From: JAFCUW01 sp049897565 | GTDB lineage: Bacteria; Pseudomonadota; Gammaproteobacteria; Burkholderiales; Burkholderiaceae_D | Assembly: GCF_049897565.1 (NCBI RefSeq) | Contig: NZ_JAFCWM010000024.1 | Location: 1-64,000 of the forward strand | Length of the DNA stretch: 64,000 bases | Reading direction: 5' to 3' | Shown here: piece after piece, positions 33,461 to 41,441 of the stretch | Layout of the letters: every line of letters begins with the position of its first letter | Numbering within the stretch: position 1 is the stretch's first letter | Notes under the pieces: model-generated | Database searches by the model: none | What the model saw: only the letters and a program-made list of their open reading frames with translations | Told to the model about the DNA's origin: nothing | Position numbers and translations under genes: made by a program

Positions 33461-34762
33461 TCAACCGGCGGCGTCACGGTCCAGGCTGCGTAGCCAGGCC
33501 AGCTTTTCGGCGATCTTCGCTTCGATGCCGCGCGGGACGGGCTCGTACCAGCCCGGTTCGGCCATGCCCTCGGGCAGGTAGGTCTCGCCGGCCGCGTAGG
33601 CATTCGGCTCGTCGTGGGCGTAGCGGTACTCGTGGCCGTAGCCGAGCTCCTTCATCAGCTTGGTCGGCGCGTTGCGCAGGTGCACCGGCACTTCGCGCGA
33701 CTTGTCCTTTTTGACGAACGCCACCGCGCGGTTGTAGGCGTTGTAGCCGGCGTTGCTCTTGGCGGCGATCGCCAGGTAGATCACCGCCTGCCCCAGCGCC
33801 AGCTCGCCTTCGGGCGAACCGAGCCGCTCGTACGTGGCGGCGGCATCGTTGGCGATCTGTATCGCGCGCGGGTCGGCGATGCCGATGTCTTCCCATGCCA
33901 TGCGCACGATGCGACGCAGCAGGTACTGCGGGTCGGCGCCGCCATCCAACATGCGGCACAGCCAGTATAGCGCCGCGTCCGGGTGCGAGCCGCGCACCGA
34001 CTTGTGCAGCGCCGATATCTGGTCGTAGAAATTGTCGCCGCCCTTGTCGAACCGGCGCGAGTTAAGCGTCAGCGCGTTGTCGACGAATTCGCCGCTGATG
34101 TGGGTGATGCCGGACGTCTCGGCCGACGTCTTGGTTTGCTCGAGCAGATTGAGGAAGCGGCGCGCGTCGCCGTCGGCGTAACCGATCAGGGTGGCAATGG
34201 CGACGTCGTCGAACGTCAGGTGCATGAGCACGCGTTCCTGCACGCGCGCCAGCAGCTGCAGCAGCTCGGCGTCGGTGAGCGCCTTCAGCACGTACACCTG
34301 CGAACGCGACAGCAGCGCCGAGTTCACCTCGAACGATGGATTCTCGGTGGTCGCGCCGATCAAGGTCACCAGGCCCGATTCGACAAACGGCAGCAGCGCG
34401 TCCTGCTGCGACTTGTTGAAGCGGTGGATTTCGTCGATGAACAGGATGGTGTGCTTGCCGCCGGCCAGGTAGTGCTCGGCCTGCTCGATCGAGGCGCGGA
34501 TGTCCTTCACGCCCGACAGCACCGCCGACAGCGCGATGAACTCGCAGTCGAACGCATACGCGGTCAGGCGCGCCAAGGTGGTCTTGCCCACGCCTGGCGG
34601 ACCCCACAGGATCATCGAATGCGGCCGGCCCGACTTGAACACCAGGTTCAGCGGCTTGCCCGGGCCGAGAAGATGGCTCTGGCCGATGACTTCCTCGATG
34701 GTGCGCGGGCGCAGCGCTTCGGCCAGCGGTGGCGACGGCTCGTTCTTGAACAGGTCATCCAT
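33461..34762 (-). CDS. rarA: Replication-associated recombination protein A (AAA+ ATPase)
   Basis: The protein acts at stalled replication forks with RecA and SSB. It has Walker A GPPGVGKTTLAR, Walker B ILFIDEIHRFNKSQQDALL, sensor 1 IGATTENPSFEVNSALLSR, and the MgsA C-terminal tetramerisation region (GYNAYNRAV, REVPVHLRNAPTKLMKELGYG). It has 433 residues from the ATG at 34762, which follows GGAGAAG; a longer frame to 34801 is not needed. It lies last in the ftsK-lolA-tonB-like-rarA array. Confidence 0.95.
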   Translation of the reverse strand: MDDLFKNEPSPPLAEALRPRTIEEVIGQSHLLGPGKPLNLVFKSGRPHSMILWGPPGVGKTTLARLTAYAFDCEFIALSAVLSGVKDIRASIEQAEHYLAGGKHTILFIDEIHRFNKSQQDALLPFVESGLVTLIGATTENPSFEVNSALLSRSQVYVLKALTDAELLQLLARVQERVLMHLTFDDVAIATLIGYADGDARRFLNLLEQTKTSAETSGITHISGEFVDNALTLNSRRFDKGGDNFYDQISALHKSVRGSHPDAALYWLCRMLDGGADPQYLLRRIVRMAWEDIGIADPRAIQIANDAAATYERLGSPEGELALGQAVIYLAIAAKSNAGYNAYNRAVAFVKKDKSREVPVHLRNAPTKLMKELGYGHEYRYAHDEPNAYAAGETYLPEGMAEPGWYEPVPRGIEAKIAEKLAWLRSLDRDAAG

Positions 34763-34928
34763 GCGAGCTTCTCCGCGGCGAACAGGGGCGCACTGGCGCA
34801 AAGCAGGACAAACTTGATGGCATCATTGGAGGTGGCGGTTAAACGATTGCTGATAGTTTAATGGATGAGCGCCAGCTCCGTGAAGGTAAGACCGGCAATC
34901 GGGCGCGGCGTTCCCCGGGCAAGCGCGA

Positions 34929-35303
34929 TTAAGCCGGCGGCAATGCCGCGCCGACTTGCACCTGCGGGCCGAACTTGAACTCCATCGTGCCCGCCTGCGG
35001 CGCGGCGCCGGCCGCGGGAACCGGCAGCTTGCAGCGCGACAATGCCATGATGGCGGCCTTGTCGAGCGCACTTGCGCCGCTGCTCTTGAGGATGCGGATG
35101 TCGGCGAAGCGCCCCTCGGCGTTGCCGACATACTGCAGCGTGACGTCGCCGGACAGGTTTCCCTTCACTGCCGCGATCGGCAGCACCGGCGCCGGACAAT
35201 CGTAGGGCTTCGCTGCCTGGCTGGCGTCGGCCGCGTGCAGCGCGCCGGCCGACAGCGCCATCATCACCAGGTTCATGGCTAAAAACACGCTCTTGGCGTT
35301 CAT
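34929..35303 (-). CDS. Exported TonB-C-terminal-like domain protein
   Basis: This 124-residue protein has a signal peptide (SVFLAMNLVMMALSAGALHA) and a single TonB C-terminal-like fold: GDVTLQYVGNAEGRFADIRI, LKSSGASALDKAAIMALSRC and the closing strands. It has no membrane anchor or proline-rich arm, so it is not a complete energy transducer; such short proteins are periplasmic and of unknown role. It starts 9 bases after lolA ends (the ATG at 35303; a TTG at 35312 is in frame). It is an extra gene in the otherwise conserved lolA-rarA arrangement. Confidence 0.8.
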   Translation of the reverse strand: MNAKSVFLAMNLVMMALSAGALHAADASQAAKPYDCPAPVLPIAAVKGNLSGDVTLQYVGNAEGRFADIRILKSSGASALDKAAIMALSRCKLPVPAAGAAPQAGTMEFKFGPQVQVGAALPPA

Positions 35304-35312
35304 ATCGTCCAA

Positions 35313-35948
35313 TCAGTTGTTGAAAATGTCGGCGCCTTTCGGCGTCACGAACTTGAACTGCTGCGCCGTCAGTGGTGGATTCTTCTCGAACTTCTTGAAC
35401 AACAGTACCGACGTCTGCCCGAATGCGTCGTGCAGCTCCATCGCTTCGGGCGTGCCGTTACGCAACCCAATGCTGATTTTTTCGAACGTGCTGTCCTTGG
35501 CCTTCGGTACGGCATTAAGCCACTCCAGGCCGTTGCGCGTGCCCGCTTCCGACAAGGTGAAGTTTTTTTCCAGGTCGTTGCTGCCGAACAGGATGGCGGC
35601 CGGCGACGAACCGAGCGCGTTGCCCAGCTTCTTCACCGTGACCTGGTTCAAGTCCTTGTCGTAGATGTAAAGGTTGTCGCCATCGGCCTGCAGCACCTGC
35701 TCGTACGGCTTGACGTAGGTCCAGATGAACTTGCCAGGGCGGGCAAACACGAAGGTGCCCGACGACAACGGCGACGTCTTGCTGTTCTCGGCTTTCTTCA
35801 TCTGCTGCTGGGTAAATTCGCCGCGCGCGGCCTTGGTGCCGGCCACAAACGACTTGAACTGGTCCAGCGCGCTCGCCTGCGCGGCGCTACTGAACGCCAG
35901 CACGCCGGCAAACAGCGCCGCGACCATGTGTATTTTCTTCAAGCTCAT
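35313..35948 (-). CDS. lolA: Outer-membrane lipoprotein carrier LolA
   Basis: The periplasmic chaperone takes lipoproteins from LolCDE and hands them to LolB. It has a signal peptide (MVAALFAGVLAFSSAAQA), 211 residues in total, and the LolA pattern RGEFTQQQMKK (the region with the conserved Arg), GTFVFARPGKFIWTYVKPYE and QFKFVTPKGADIFNN at the end. It lies 16 bases after ftsK and 9 bases before the TonB-like gene. Confidence 0.95.
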   Translation of the reverse strand: MSLKKIHMVAALFAGVLAFSSAAQASALDQFKSFVAGTKAARGEFTQQQMKKAENSKTSPLSSGTFVFARPGKFIWTYVKPYEQVLQADGDNLYIYDKDLNQVTVKKLGNALGSSPAAILFGSNDLEKNFTLSEAGTRNGLEWLNAVPKAKDSTFEKISIGLRNGTPEAMELHDAFGQTSVLLFKKFEKNPPLTAQQFKFVTPKGADIFNN

Positions 35949-35964
35949 TGATTTCCTTGTATCG

Positions 35965-38322
35965 TTACTCGGCGCTGGCGGCCGGCACCAGGATTTCCCG
36001 GTTGCCGTTCGACTGCATGGACGACACCACGCCGCTGTTTTCCATTTGCTCGAGCAGGCGCGCGGCGCGGTTGTAACCGATACGCAAGTGTCGTTGCACC
36101 AGTGAGATCGACGCGCGCCGGTTCTTCAGCACCACCTGGACCGCCTGGTCGTACAGCGCATCGGCCTCGCCGCCGCCTTCGCCTGCCGGCGCGCCATCGG
36201 CGCCGCCTTCACCTTCGAGCGTGCCGCCTTCGAGAATGCCATCAATGTAATTCGGTTCGCCCGTCTGTAGTAAATGTTTTACAACTCGATGCACTTCTTC
36301 GTCGGAAACGAAGGCGCCGTGCACCCGCACCGGCAATCCTGTACCCGGCGGCATGTAGAGCATGTCGCCCATGCCGAGCAGCGCTTCGGCGCCCATCTGG
36401 TCGAGAATGGTACGCGAGTCGATCTTCGACGATACCTGGAACGCGATGCGGGTCGGAATGTTCGCCTTGATCAGGCCGGTGATGACGTCAACCGACGGAC
36501 GCTGCGTGGCCAGGATCAGGTGCAGGCCAGCGGCGCGCGCCTTTTGCGCGATGCGGGCGATCAGCTCCTCGACCTTTTTGCCGACGACCATCATCAGGTC
36601 GGCCAACTCGTCGATGATGATGACGATCGTCGGCAGCTTCTCGAGCGGCTCCGGCGAATCCGGTGTCAGCGAGAACGGATTTGGGATGTGCTCCTCGCGC
36701 TTGGCGGCCTCGGCTATCTTGGCGTTGTAGCCGGCCAGGTTACGCACGCCGAGCTTACTCATCAGCTTGTAGCGGCGCTCCATCTCGTTGACCGCCCAGT
36801 TCAGCGCGTGGCCGGCCTGGCGCATGTCGGTCACAACCGGCGCCAGCAGGTGCGGGATGCCTTCGTAGACCGACATTTCCAGCATCTTCGGGTCGATCAG
36901 GATCAGGCGCACGTCGGCCGGGTCGGATTTATACAGCAGCGACAAGATGGTCGCGTTGATGCCGACCGACTTGCCCGAACCGGTCGTGCCCGCCACCAGC
37001 AGGTGCGGCATCTTGGCCAGGTCGGCGATGACCGGCTTGCCGGCGATGTCCTTGCCGAGCGCGATCGTCAGGCTCGACGGGCTGTCGTTGTAGATCTTCG
37101 AGCCGACGATTTCGGTCAGTCGCACGATCTGGCGTTTCGGGTTCGGCAGCTCGAGCGCCATGTAATTCTTGCCGGGGATGGTCTCGACCACGCGCAACGA
37201 CGTCAGCGACAGCGAGCGGGCCAGGTCGCGCGCCAGGCCGACGATCTGGCTACCCTTGACGCCGGTGGCCGGCTCGATTTCGTAGCGGGTCACGACCGGT
37301 CCAGGGAAGGCGGCCACGACCTTGGCATCGACGCCGAAGTCCGACAGCTTCTTCTCGATCAGGCGGCTGGTAAATTCGAGCGTCTCGACCGACACGGTTT
37401 CCTGGTATTCGGCGGCCTCGTCGAGCAACGACAGCGGCGGCAGCGGCGAGTCGCCCGGCAGGTCGCGGAACAGCGGCGCCTGCTTCTCTTTCTCGACGCG
37501 CTCGGACTTGACGATGACGCTCGCCACTTGCGGCGCGATCTTGACCGGCGGCGAGTCGATATGCTTCTCGACATGCTTGGCGCGTTCGATGACGACCACC
37601 TCGTCGCGCTTGACGGCGGCCACTTCCCCCTGCTTGCGGTCTTCGCGGTCCTGGTAGCGCAAGCGGAACCAGTCGATCGTCATCTCGATGTACTCGCCGA
37701 TGCGCTCGGCCACGGCCAGCCACGAAATATGGAAAAACAGCGACAGGCCGATGCCGAACAGCAGCAACAGCAGCAAGGTCGCGCCGGTGAAGCCGAACGA
37801 CAGCGCGCCCTGGCCGATCAGCTGGCCGAGCACGCCGCCCGGCGCACGCGGCAACTGCACCTGCAGCGAGTACATGCGCAAATATTCCAGGCCCATGCTG
37901 CCGATGACCAGCAGCACGAAGCCGGTCCAGCGGATGACCGCCTCGTGCTGGTGCTCGGGATCGAACTGCGCTTCCATGACGAACTTCTGGGTCAGCGCGC
38001 GGTAATCCTTCCACACCAGGCGCAGGAAGCACACCACCCACCACCAGGCCGAAAAGCCGAAAATGAACAGCATCAGGTCGGCCAGCCAGGCGCCGGCGCG
38101 CCCGCCGAGGTTCGACACTTTATTGACGACGACGTCGTGCGACCAGCCGGGATCGCCCTTGTTATAGGACAGCAAGATGATAACCAGGTACAGGCACAGC
38201 ACCGCCAGCGCGATCCAGCGCGCCTCGGATAACAGGCGCACCAGGCGGTTCGGCAACGGCTGCCGAGTCGTGGGATTGCGGGTGTAGCTGGAATTTGTCG
38301 GGGGCGGGCTGGTCTTTGTCAT
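35965..38322 (-). CDS. ftsK: DNA translocase FtsK
   Basis: This septum-bound motor moves chromosome dimers to dif and activates XerCD. Its 785 residues include four or five N-terminal membrane helices (about 30-190), a short charged linker and the RecA-like motor with Walker A LLVAGTTGSGKSVG and Walker B TIVIIIDELADLMM. A C-terminal winged-helix gamma domain (SISLVQRHLRIGYNRAAR) reads KOPS sites. It is the first gene of the minus-strand array and diverges from trxB. Confidence 0.96.
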   Translation of the reverse strand: MTKTSPPPTNSSYTRNPTTRQPLPNRLVRLLSEARWIALAVLCLYLVIILLSYNKGDPGWSHDVVVNKVSNLGGRAGAWLADLMLFIFGFSAWWWVVCFLRLVWKDYRALTQKFVMEAQFDPEHQHEAVIRWTGFVLLVIGSMGLEYLRMYSLQVQLPRAPGGVLGQLIGQGALSFGFTGATLLLLLLFGIGLSLFFHISWLAVAERIGEYIEMTIDWFRLRYQDREDRKQGEVAAVKRDEVVVIERAKHVEKHIDSPPVKIAPQVASVIVKSERVEKEKQAPLFRDLPGDSPLPPLSLLDEAAEYQETVSVETLEFTSRLIEKKLSDFGVDAKVVAAFPGPVVTRYEIEPATGVKGSQIVGLARDLARSLSLTSLRVVETIPGKNYMALELPNPKRQIVRLTEIVGSKIYNDSPSSLTIALGKDIAGKPVIADLAKMPHLLVAGTTGSGKSVGINATILSLLYKSDPADVRLILIDPKMLEMSVYEGIPHLLAPVVTDMRQAGHALNWAVNEMERRYKLMSKLGVRNLAGYNAKIAEAAKREEHIPNPFSLTPDSPEPLEKLPTIVIIIDELADLMMVVGKKVEELIARIAQKARAAGLHLILATQRPSVDVITGLIKANIPTRIAFQVSSKIDSRTILDQMGAEALLGMGDMLYMPPGTGLPVRVHGAFVSDEEVHRVVKHLLQTGEPNYIDGILEGGTLEGEGGADGAPAGEGGGEADALYDQAVQVVLKNRRASISLVQRHLRIGYNRAARLLEQMENSGVVSSMQSNGNREILVPAASAE

Positions 38323-38518
38323 ACTTGATACGGGCGTTTTCGCTGCTGAAAATACGATGCGCTCATTCTAAGCCATATATTGTTCGGCAGGCCCATCATT
38401 CATGCCTGCCCGCATCATCGTTGCCAGCTTCGTCTATAATCGCAGCGTCGACGCCGGCCTTGATGTTCCAGCGAACGGCCCCAATTTCCCTCCATACACA
38501 CACGACCAGAAGCTCTCC

Positions 38519-39475
38519 ATGACCACTACCAAACACGCCAAAGTCCTGATTCTCGGTTCCGGGCCTGCCGGCTACAGCGCCGCTGTCTACGCCGCACGCG
38601 CCAACCTGAACCCGATGCTGGTGACCGGCGTCGAGCAAGGCGGCCAGCTGATGACCACCACCGACGTCGAAAACTGGCCGGGCGACCCGATGGGCGTGCA
38701 AGGTCCGGACCTGATGCAGCGATTGCTGCAGCATGCCGAGCGCTTCAAGACCGACATCGTATTCGACCACATCCACACCGCGTTCCTGAACGAAACGCCG
38801 ATCCGCCTGCTGGGCGACATGCACGAGTTCACCTGCGATTCGCTGATCATCTCGACCGGGGCGTCGGCGCAGTACCTCGGCCTGCCGTCGGAACAAGCGT
38901 TCATGGGCAAGGGCGTGTCCGCCTGCGCCACCTGCGACGGCTTTTTCTATCGCGGCCAGGAAGTGGCGGTCATCGGCGGCGGCAACACCGCAGTCGAGGA
39001 AGCGCTGTACCTGTCGAACATCGCCACCAAGGTCACGATCATCCACCGCCGCGACAAGTTCCGCGCCGAAGCGATTTTGATCGACCGCCTCAACGCCAAG
39101 GCTGCCGAGGGCAAGATCGTCATCAAGTACAACCACACGTTGGACGAAGTGACCGGCGACGGCAGCGGCGTTACCGGCATCATCATCAAGTCGACCGAGA
39201 CCGGCGAAGTCACGCCGATGGCGGTGCACGGCGTCTTCGTGGCGATCGGTCACAAGCCGAACACCGGCATATTCGAAGGCCAGCTCGACATGCACAACGG
39301 CTACATCAAGACCCGCACCGGTCTCGAAGGCATGGCCACGGCGACCAACATTGCTGGCGTATTTGCCGCCGGCGACGTGCAGGACCACATCTACCGCCAG
39401 GCGATCACCAGCGCCGGCACCGGCTGCATGGCCGCGCTCGACGCCCAGCGTTACCTGGAAGCACTGGAAGACTGA
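38519..39475 (+). CDS. trxB: Thioredoxin-disulfide reductase
   Basis: The FAD/NADPH enzyme that keeps thioredoxin reduced; 318 residues, the usual length. FAD-binding GSGPAGYSAAVYAAR, the redox-active CATC within KGVSACATCDGFFYRG, NADPH-site GGGNTAVEEALYLS, and GVFAAGDVQDHIYRQ for the second FAD contact are all present. The ATG at 38519 is chosen because the protein aligns from there; the frame is open further upstream. It diverges from ftsK, as in other Proteobacteria. Confidence 0.96.
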   Translation: MTTTKHAKVLILGSGPAGYSAAVYAARANLNPMLVTGVEQGGQLMTTTDVENWPGDPMGVQGPDLMQRLLQHAERFKTDIVFDHIHTAFLNETPIRLLGDMHEFTCDSLIISTGASAQYLGLPSEQAFMGKGVSACATCDGFFYRGQEVAVIGGGNTAVEEALYLSNIATKVTIIHRRDKFRAEAILIDRLNAKAAEGKIVIKYNHTLDEVTGDGSGVTGIIIKSTETGEVTPMAVHGVFVAIGHKPNTGIFEGQLDMHNGYIKTRTGLEGMATATNIAGVFAAGDVQDHIYRQAITSAGTGCMAALDAQRYLEALED

Positions 39476-39483
39476 TCGTTGCC

Positions 39484-40146
39484 ATGGCTGGACTGAAAGA
39501 CTTCGCCGACCTGAATGCCTTGCGCGCGACGCTCAAGGAGCAGGAACACGCGCGCGCGCTTGAAAGGGCCGAGCGCGAGAAGCGCGAGCGCCAGGCCAGG
39601 GAAGAGGCCAACGTGTTCCATGGCGCCATCAAGGACGTCAAGCCGATTCCCAAGTCCGACCGCTACGTGGCGCCGATGGCGGCCATTCCGCTGCGCGGCG
39701 CCGCGGCCAGGCCGCGCACGGCGGAGGAAGACAACGCCGCCGTGATGCGCGAATCGCTGTCGGACCAGTTCGATGTCGACGGCTTGCTCGACGACGATCC
39801 GACCTTGAGCTATTCGGCCCCTGGCGTGGGGGCCGACGTGGTGCGCAAGTTGCGCAAGCGGCACTGGCCGGTTCAGGACGAGCTCGATCTGCACGGCATG
39901 AACCGCGAGATTGCGCGCGACCAGGTGGGTGACTTCCTGGGCCGCGCGATGAAACGCGGCCTGCGCTGCGTGCGCGTCATCCACGGCAAGGGCTACGGCT
40001 CGGCCGGCGGCGAACCGGTGCTGCGTTCCATGGTGCACAGCTGGCTGGTGCAAAAGGACGACGTCGTCGCCTTCTGCGTGGCCAACAAAAAAGACGGCGG
40101 CCACGGCGCCCTGATCGTGCTGCTCAAGCCCGTGCTGGACCGCTAA
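39484..40146 (+). CDS. Smr-domain protein (MutS2/SmrB-like endonuclease domain)
   Basis: The 220-residue protein has a charged N-terminal helix (about 10-45) and a C-terminal Smr domain (about 135-218): DELDLHGMNREIARDQVGDF, RCVRVIHGKGYGSAGGEPVL (the HGKG loop) and DVVAFCVANKKDGGHGALIV. Stand-alone Smr proteins such as SmrB nick mRNA at collided ribosomes, and the DLHG and HGKG motifs needed for that are present. It starts 8 bases after trxB, so probably shares its transcript. The tandem repeat begins 9 bases after its stop. Confidence 0.88.
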   Translation: MAGLKDFADLNALRATLKEQEHARALERAEREKRERQAREEANVFHGAIKDVKPIPKSDRYVAPMAAIPLRGAAARPRTAEEDNAAVMRESLSDQFDVDGLLDDDPTLSYSAPGVGADVVRKLRKRHWPVQDELDLHGMNREIARDQVGDFLGRAMKRGLRCVRVIHGKGYGSAGGEPVLRSMVHSWLVQKDDVVAFCVANKKDGGHGALIVLLKPVLDR

Positions 40147-40155
40147 CCGCCGCGT

Positions 40156-40320
40156 TTGCAGGTCCGGGGTCTGCAGGTCCGGGGTCTGCAGGTCCGGGGT
40201 CTGCAGGTCCGGGGTTTGCAGGTCCGGGGTTTGCAGGTCCGGGGTTTGCAGGTCCGGGGTTTGCAGGTCCGGGGTTTGCAGGTCCGGGGTTTGCAGGTCC
40301 GGGGTTTGCAGGTCCGGGGT
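40156..40320 (+). repeat. Eleven tandem copies of a 15-bp unit
   Basis: The unit is YTGCAGGTCCGGGGT, with T first in units 1 and 5-11 and C in units 2-4; all other positions are identical. Copies run without spacers from 40156 to 40320, and the last one merges into the palindrome at 40316-40343. The unit length is a multiple of three, so open frames on both strands (for example QVRGL repeats) are artefacts. The near-perfect identity implies recent expansion. Confidence 0.95.
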
Positions 40321-40343
40321 CTGACCCCACGGGGTCAGACCCC
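40316..40343. repeat. Dispersed GGGGTC-GACCCC double palindrome (copy 2)
   Basis: GGGGTCTGACCCC (40316-40328) and its inverse GGGGTCAGACCCC (40331-40343) are separated by AC. Each arm is itself palindromic around one base, so the DNA can fold as one long hairpin or as two short ones. It ends the 15-bp tandem array and follows the trxB-smr unit, where it could stop transcription; the T-run of a standard terminator is absent. Confidence 0.85.
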
Positions 40344-40443
40344 GGTGTAGCCGCCACGACTCCCACGTCGGCCACCTGATCCGTTTTGCATGTTTACATG
40401 CCTGCATGATAGGCTGTCAACATTCTCCACAAGCACGCACCGC

Positions 40444-41049
40444 ATGACCCTCATTAAGTTCATCGAAATCATGGCGATCCTGGTCGGCGCGTTCTCCGGC
40501 TTCATTGAAGCGCGGCGCAAGCGGATGGACCTCGTGGGCGTTTTCACGGTAGCCTTCATCACCGCGTTCGGCGGCGGCACCTTGCGCGACATCCTGCTCG
40601 ACCGCCGGCCGCTGTTCTGGGTCATCCACCAGGAATACGCGATCCTGATCTTCGTGCTGGCCCTGGTCGCCTCGCCGCTGATCCGCACGCTGCGCCAGAT
40701 CGTCTCCGAGCGCCTGATCGTCATCGCCGACGCCATCGGCCTCGGCCTGTTCTCGATTGCTGGCGTCGCCGCTGCGCTGGACGCGCACATGCCGATTTTC
40801 ATCGCTTCGATGATGGGTGTAATCACGGGAATTTTCGGTGGCGTGCTGCGCGACATCGTCTGCAACGAGGTACCGATGGTGTTCCGGGATGGCAAACCCT
40901 ACGCGATTTGCGCCTTCCTCGGCAGCTGGATGTTCCTGCTGATGCGCATGTCCGAGTTGCCCCACGACTTCGCGCTCTGGTCGAGCGCGACCTTCATCGT
41001 CGTGCTGCGCCTGGTCAGCTGGAAATTCGACATGCGCCTGGGCCGCTGA
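40444..41049 (+). CDS. UPF0126/TRIC-type cation channel family membrane protein
   Basis: This 201-residue protein is made of two repeats of three helices each, as in bacterial TRIC channels. The repeated signatures are AFITAFGGGTLRDILLDRRP and GVITGIFGGVLRDIVCNEVP, the GGG/GG-x-x-RD motif at each repeat's pore helix. The ATG at 40444 is chosen because it starts the first helix (LIKFIEIMAILVGAFSGF). It lies between the repeat array and the convergent glnB. Transport of K+ is known for some relatives; here only the fold is supported. Confidence 0.88.
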   Translation: MTLIKFIEIMAILVGAFSGFIEARRKRMDLVGVFTVAFITAFGGGTLRDILLDRRPLFWVIHQEYAILIFVLALVASPLIRTLRQIVSERLIVIADAIGLGLFSIAGVAAALDAHMPIFIASMMGVITGIFGGVLRDIVCNEVPMVFRDGKPYAICAFLGSWMFLLMRMSELPHDFALWSSATFIVVLRLVSWKFDMRLGR

Positions 41050-41085
41050 AATTCCGCTGCCAACCGACCCCGCTGGCAAAGACAA

Positions 41086-41424
41086 TTACACCGCTTCCGG
41101 GCCCGTCTCGCCGGTGCGGATGCGGATCACCTGCTGCACGTCCTGCACGAAAATCTTGCCGTCGCCGATCTTGCCGGTGCGCGCCGCCTTGATGATCGCG
41201 TCCACCACCTGCTCGGTCATGCTGTCGTCGACGACCACTTCAATCTTCACCTTCGGCAGGAAATCGACGACGTATTCGGCGCCGCGGTACAGCTCGGTGT
41301 GGCCCTTCTGCCGGCCGAACCCCTTCACCTCCGTCACCGTCAGGCCCGTCACGTTGACGTCGGCCAGCGCCTCGCGCACTTCGTCCAGCTTGAACGGCTT
41401 GATCACACAGGTAATCTGTTTCAT
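41086..41424 (-). CDS. glnB: Nitrogen regulatory protein P-II
   Basis: This 112-residue trimeric signal protein senses 2-oxoglutarate, ATP/ADP and glutamine (through uridylylation) and controls glutamine synthetase adenylylation, NtrB and AmtB. The T-loop holds the uridylylated Tyr51 in TELYRGAEYVVDF; the B-loop TGKIGDGKIFV binds nucleotide. A GGGAG site precedes the ATG at 41424. It follows nadE by 17 bases, a pairing seen in other betaproteobacteria; no amtB neighbour argues for GlnB rather than GlnK. Confidence 0.95.
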   Translation of the reverse strand: MKQITCVIKPFKLDEVREALADVNVTGLTVTEVKGFGRQKGHTELYRGAEYVVDFLPKVKIEVVVDDSMTEQVVDAIIKAARTGKIGDGKIFVQDVQQVIRIRTGETGPEAV

Positions 41425-41441
41425 CGCTAACTCCCTTTTAA

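Noticed and set aside
34763..34928. A second small gene between rarA and the TonB-like gene.
   Set aside because: Frames here are short, lack ribosome sites and show shadow-type codon use.
36274..38232. A 652-codon open frame on the plus strand opposite ftsK, and similar long frames opposite the TonB receptor (44448-46748) and nadE (41496-43070).
   Set aside because: High GC makes the antisense of good genes stay open. They have Arg/Gln/His/Ala-rich low-complexity sequence, no ribosome sites and no recognisable motifs.
40156..40320. Possible CRISPR array.
   Set aside because: The units abut without spacers and are only 15 bp; no cas genes are nearby.
40156..40350. Repetitive open frames on both strands (QVRGL and GPANP type repeats) over the tandem array.
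   Set aside because: They arise from a 15-bp unit, divisible by three, without stops. There is no start signal and no non-repeat domain.
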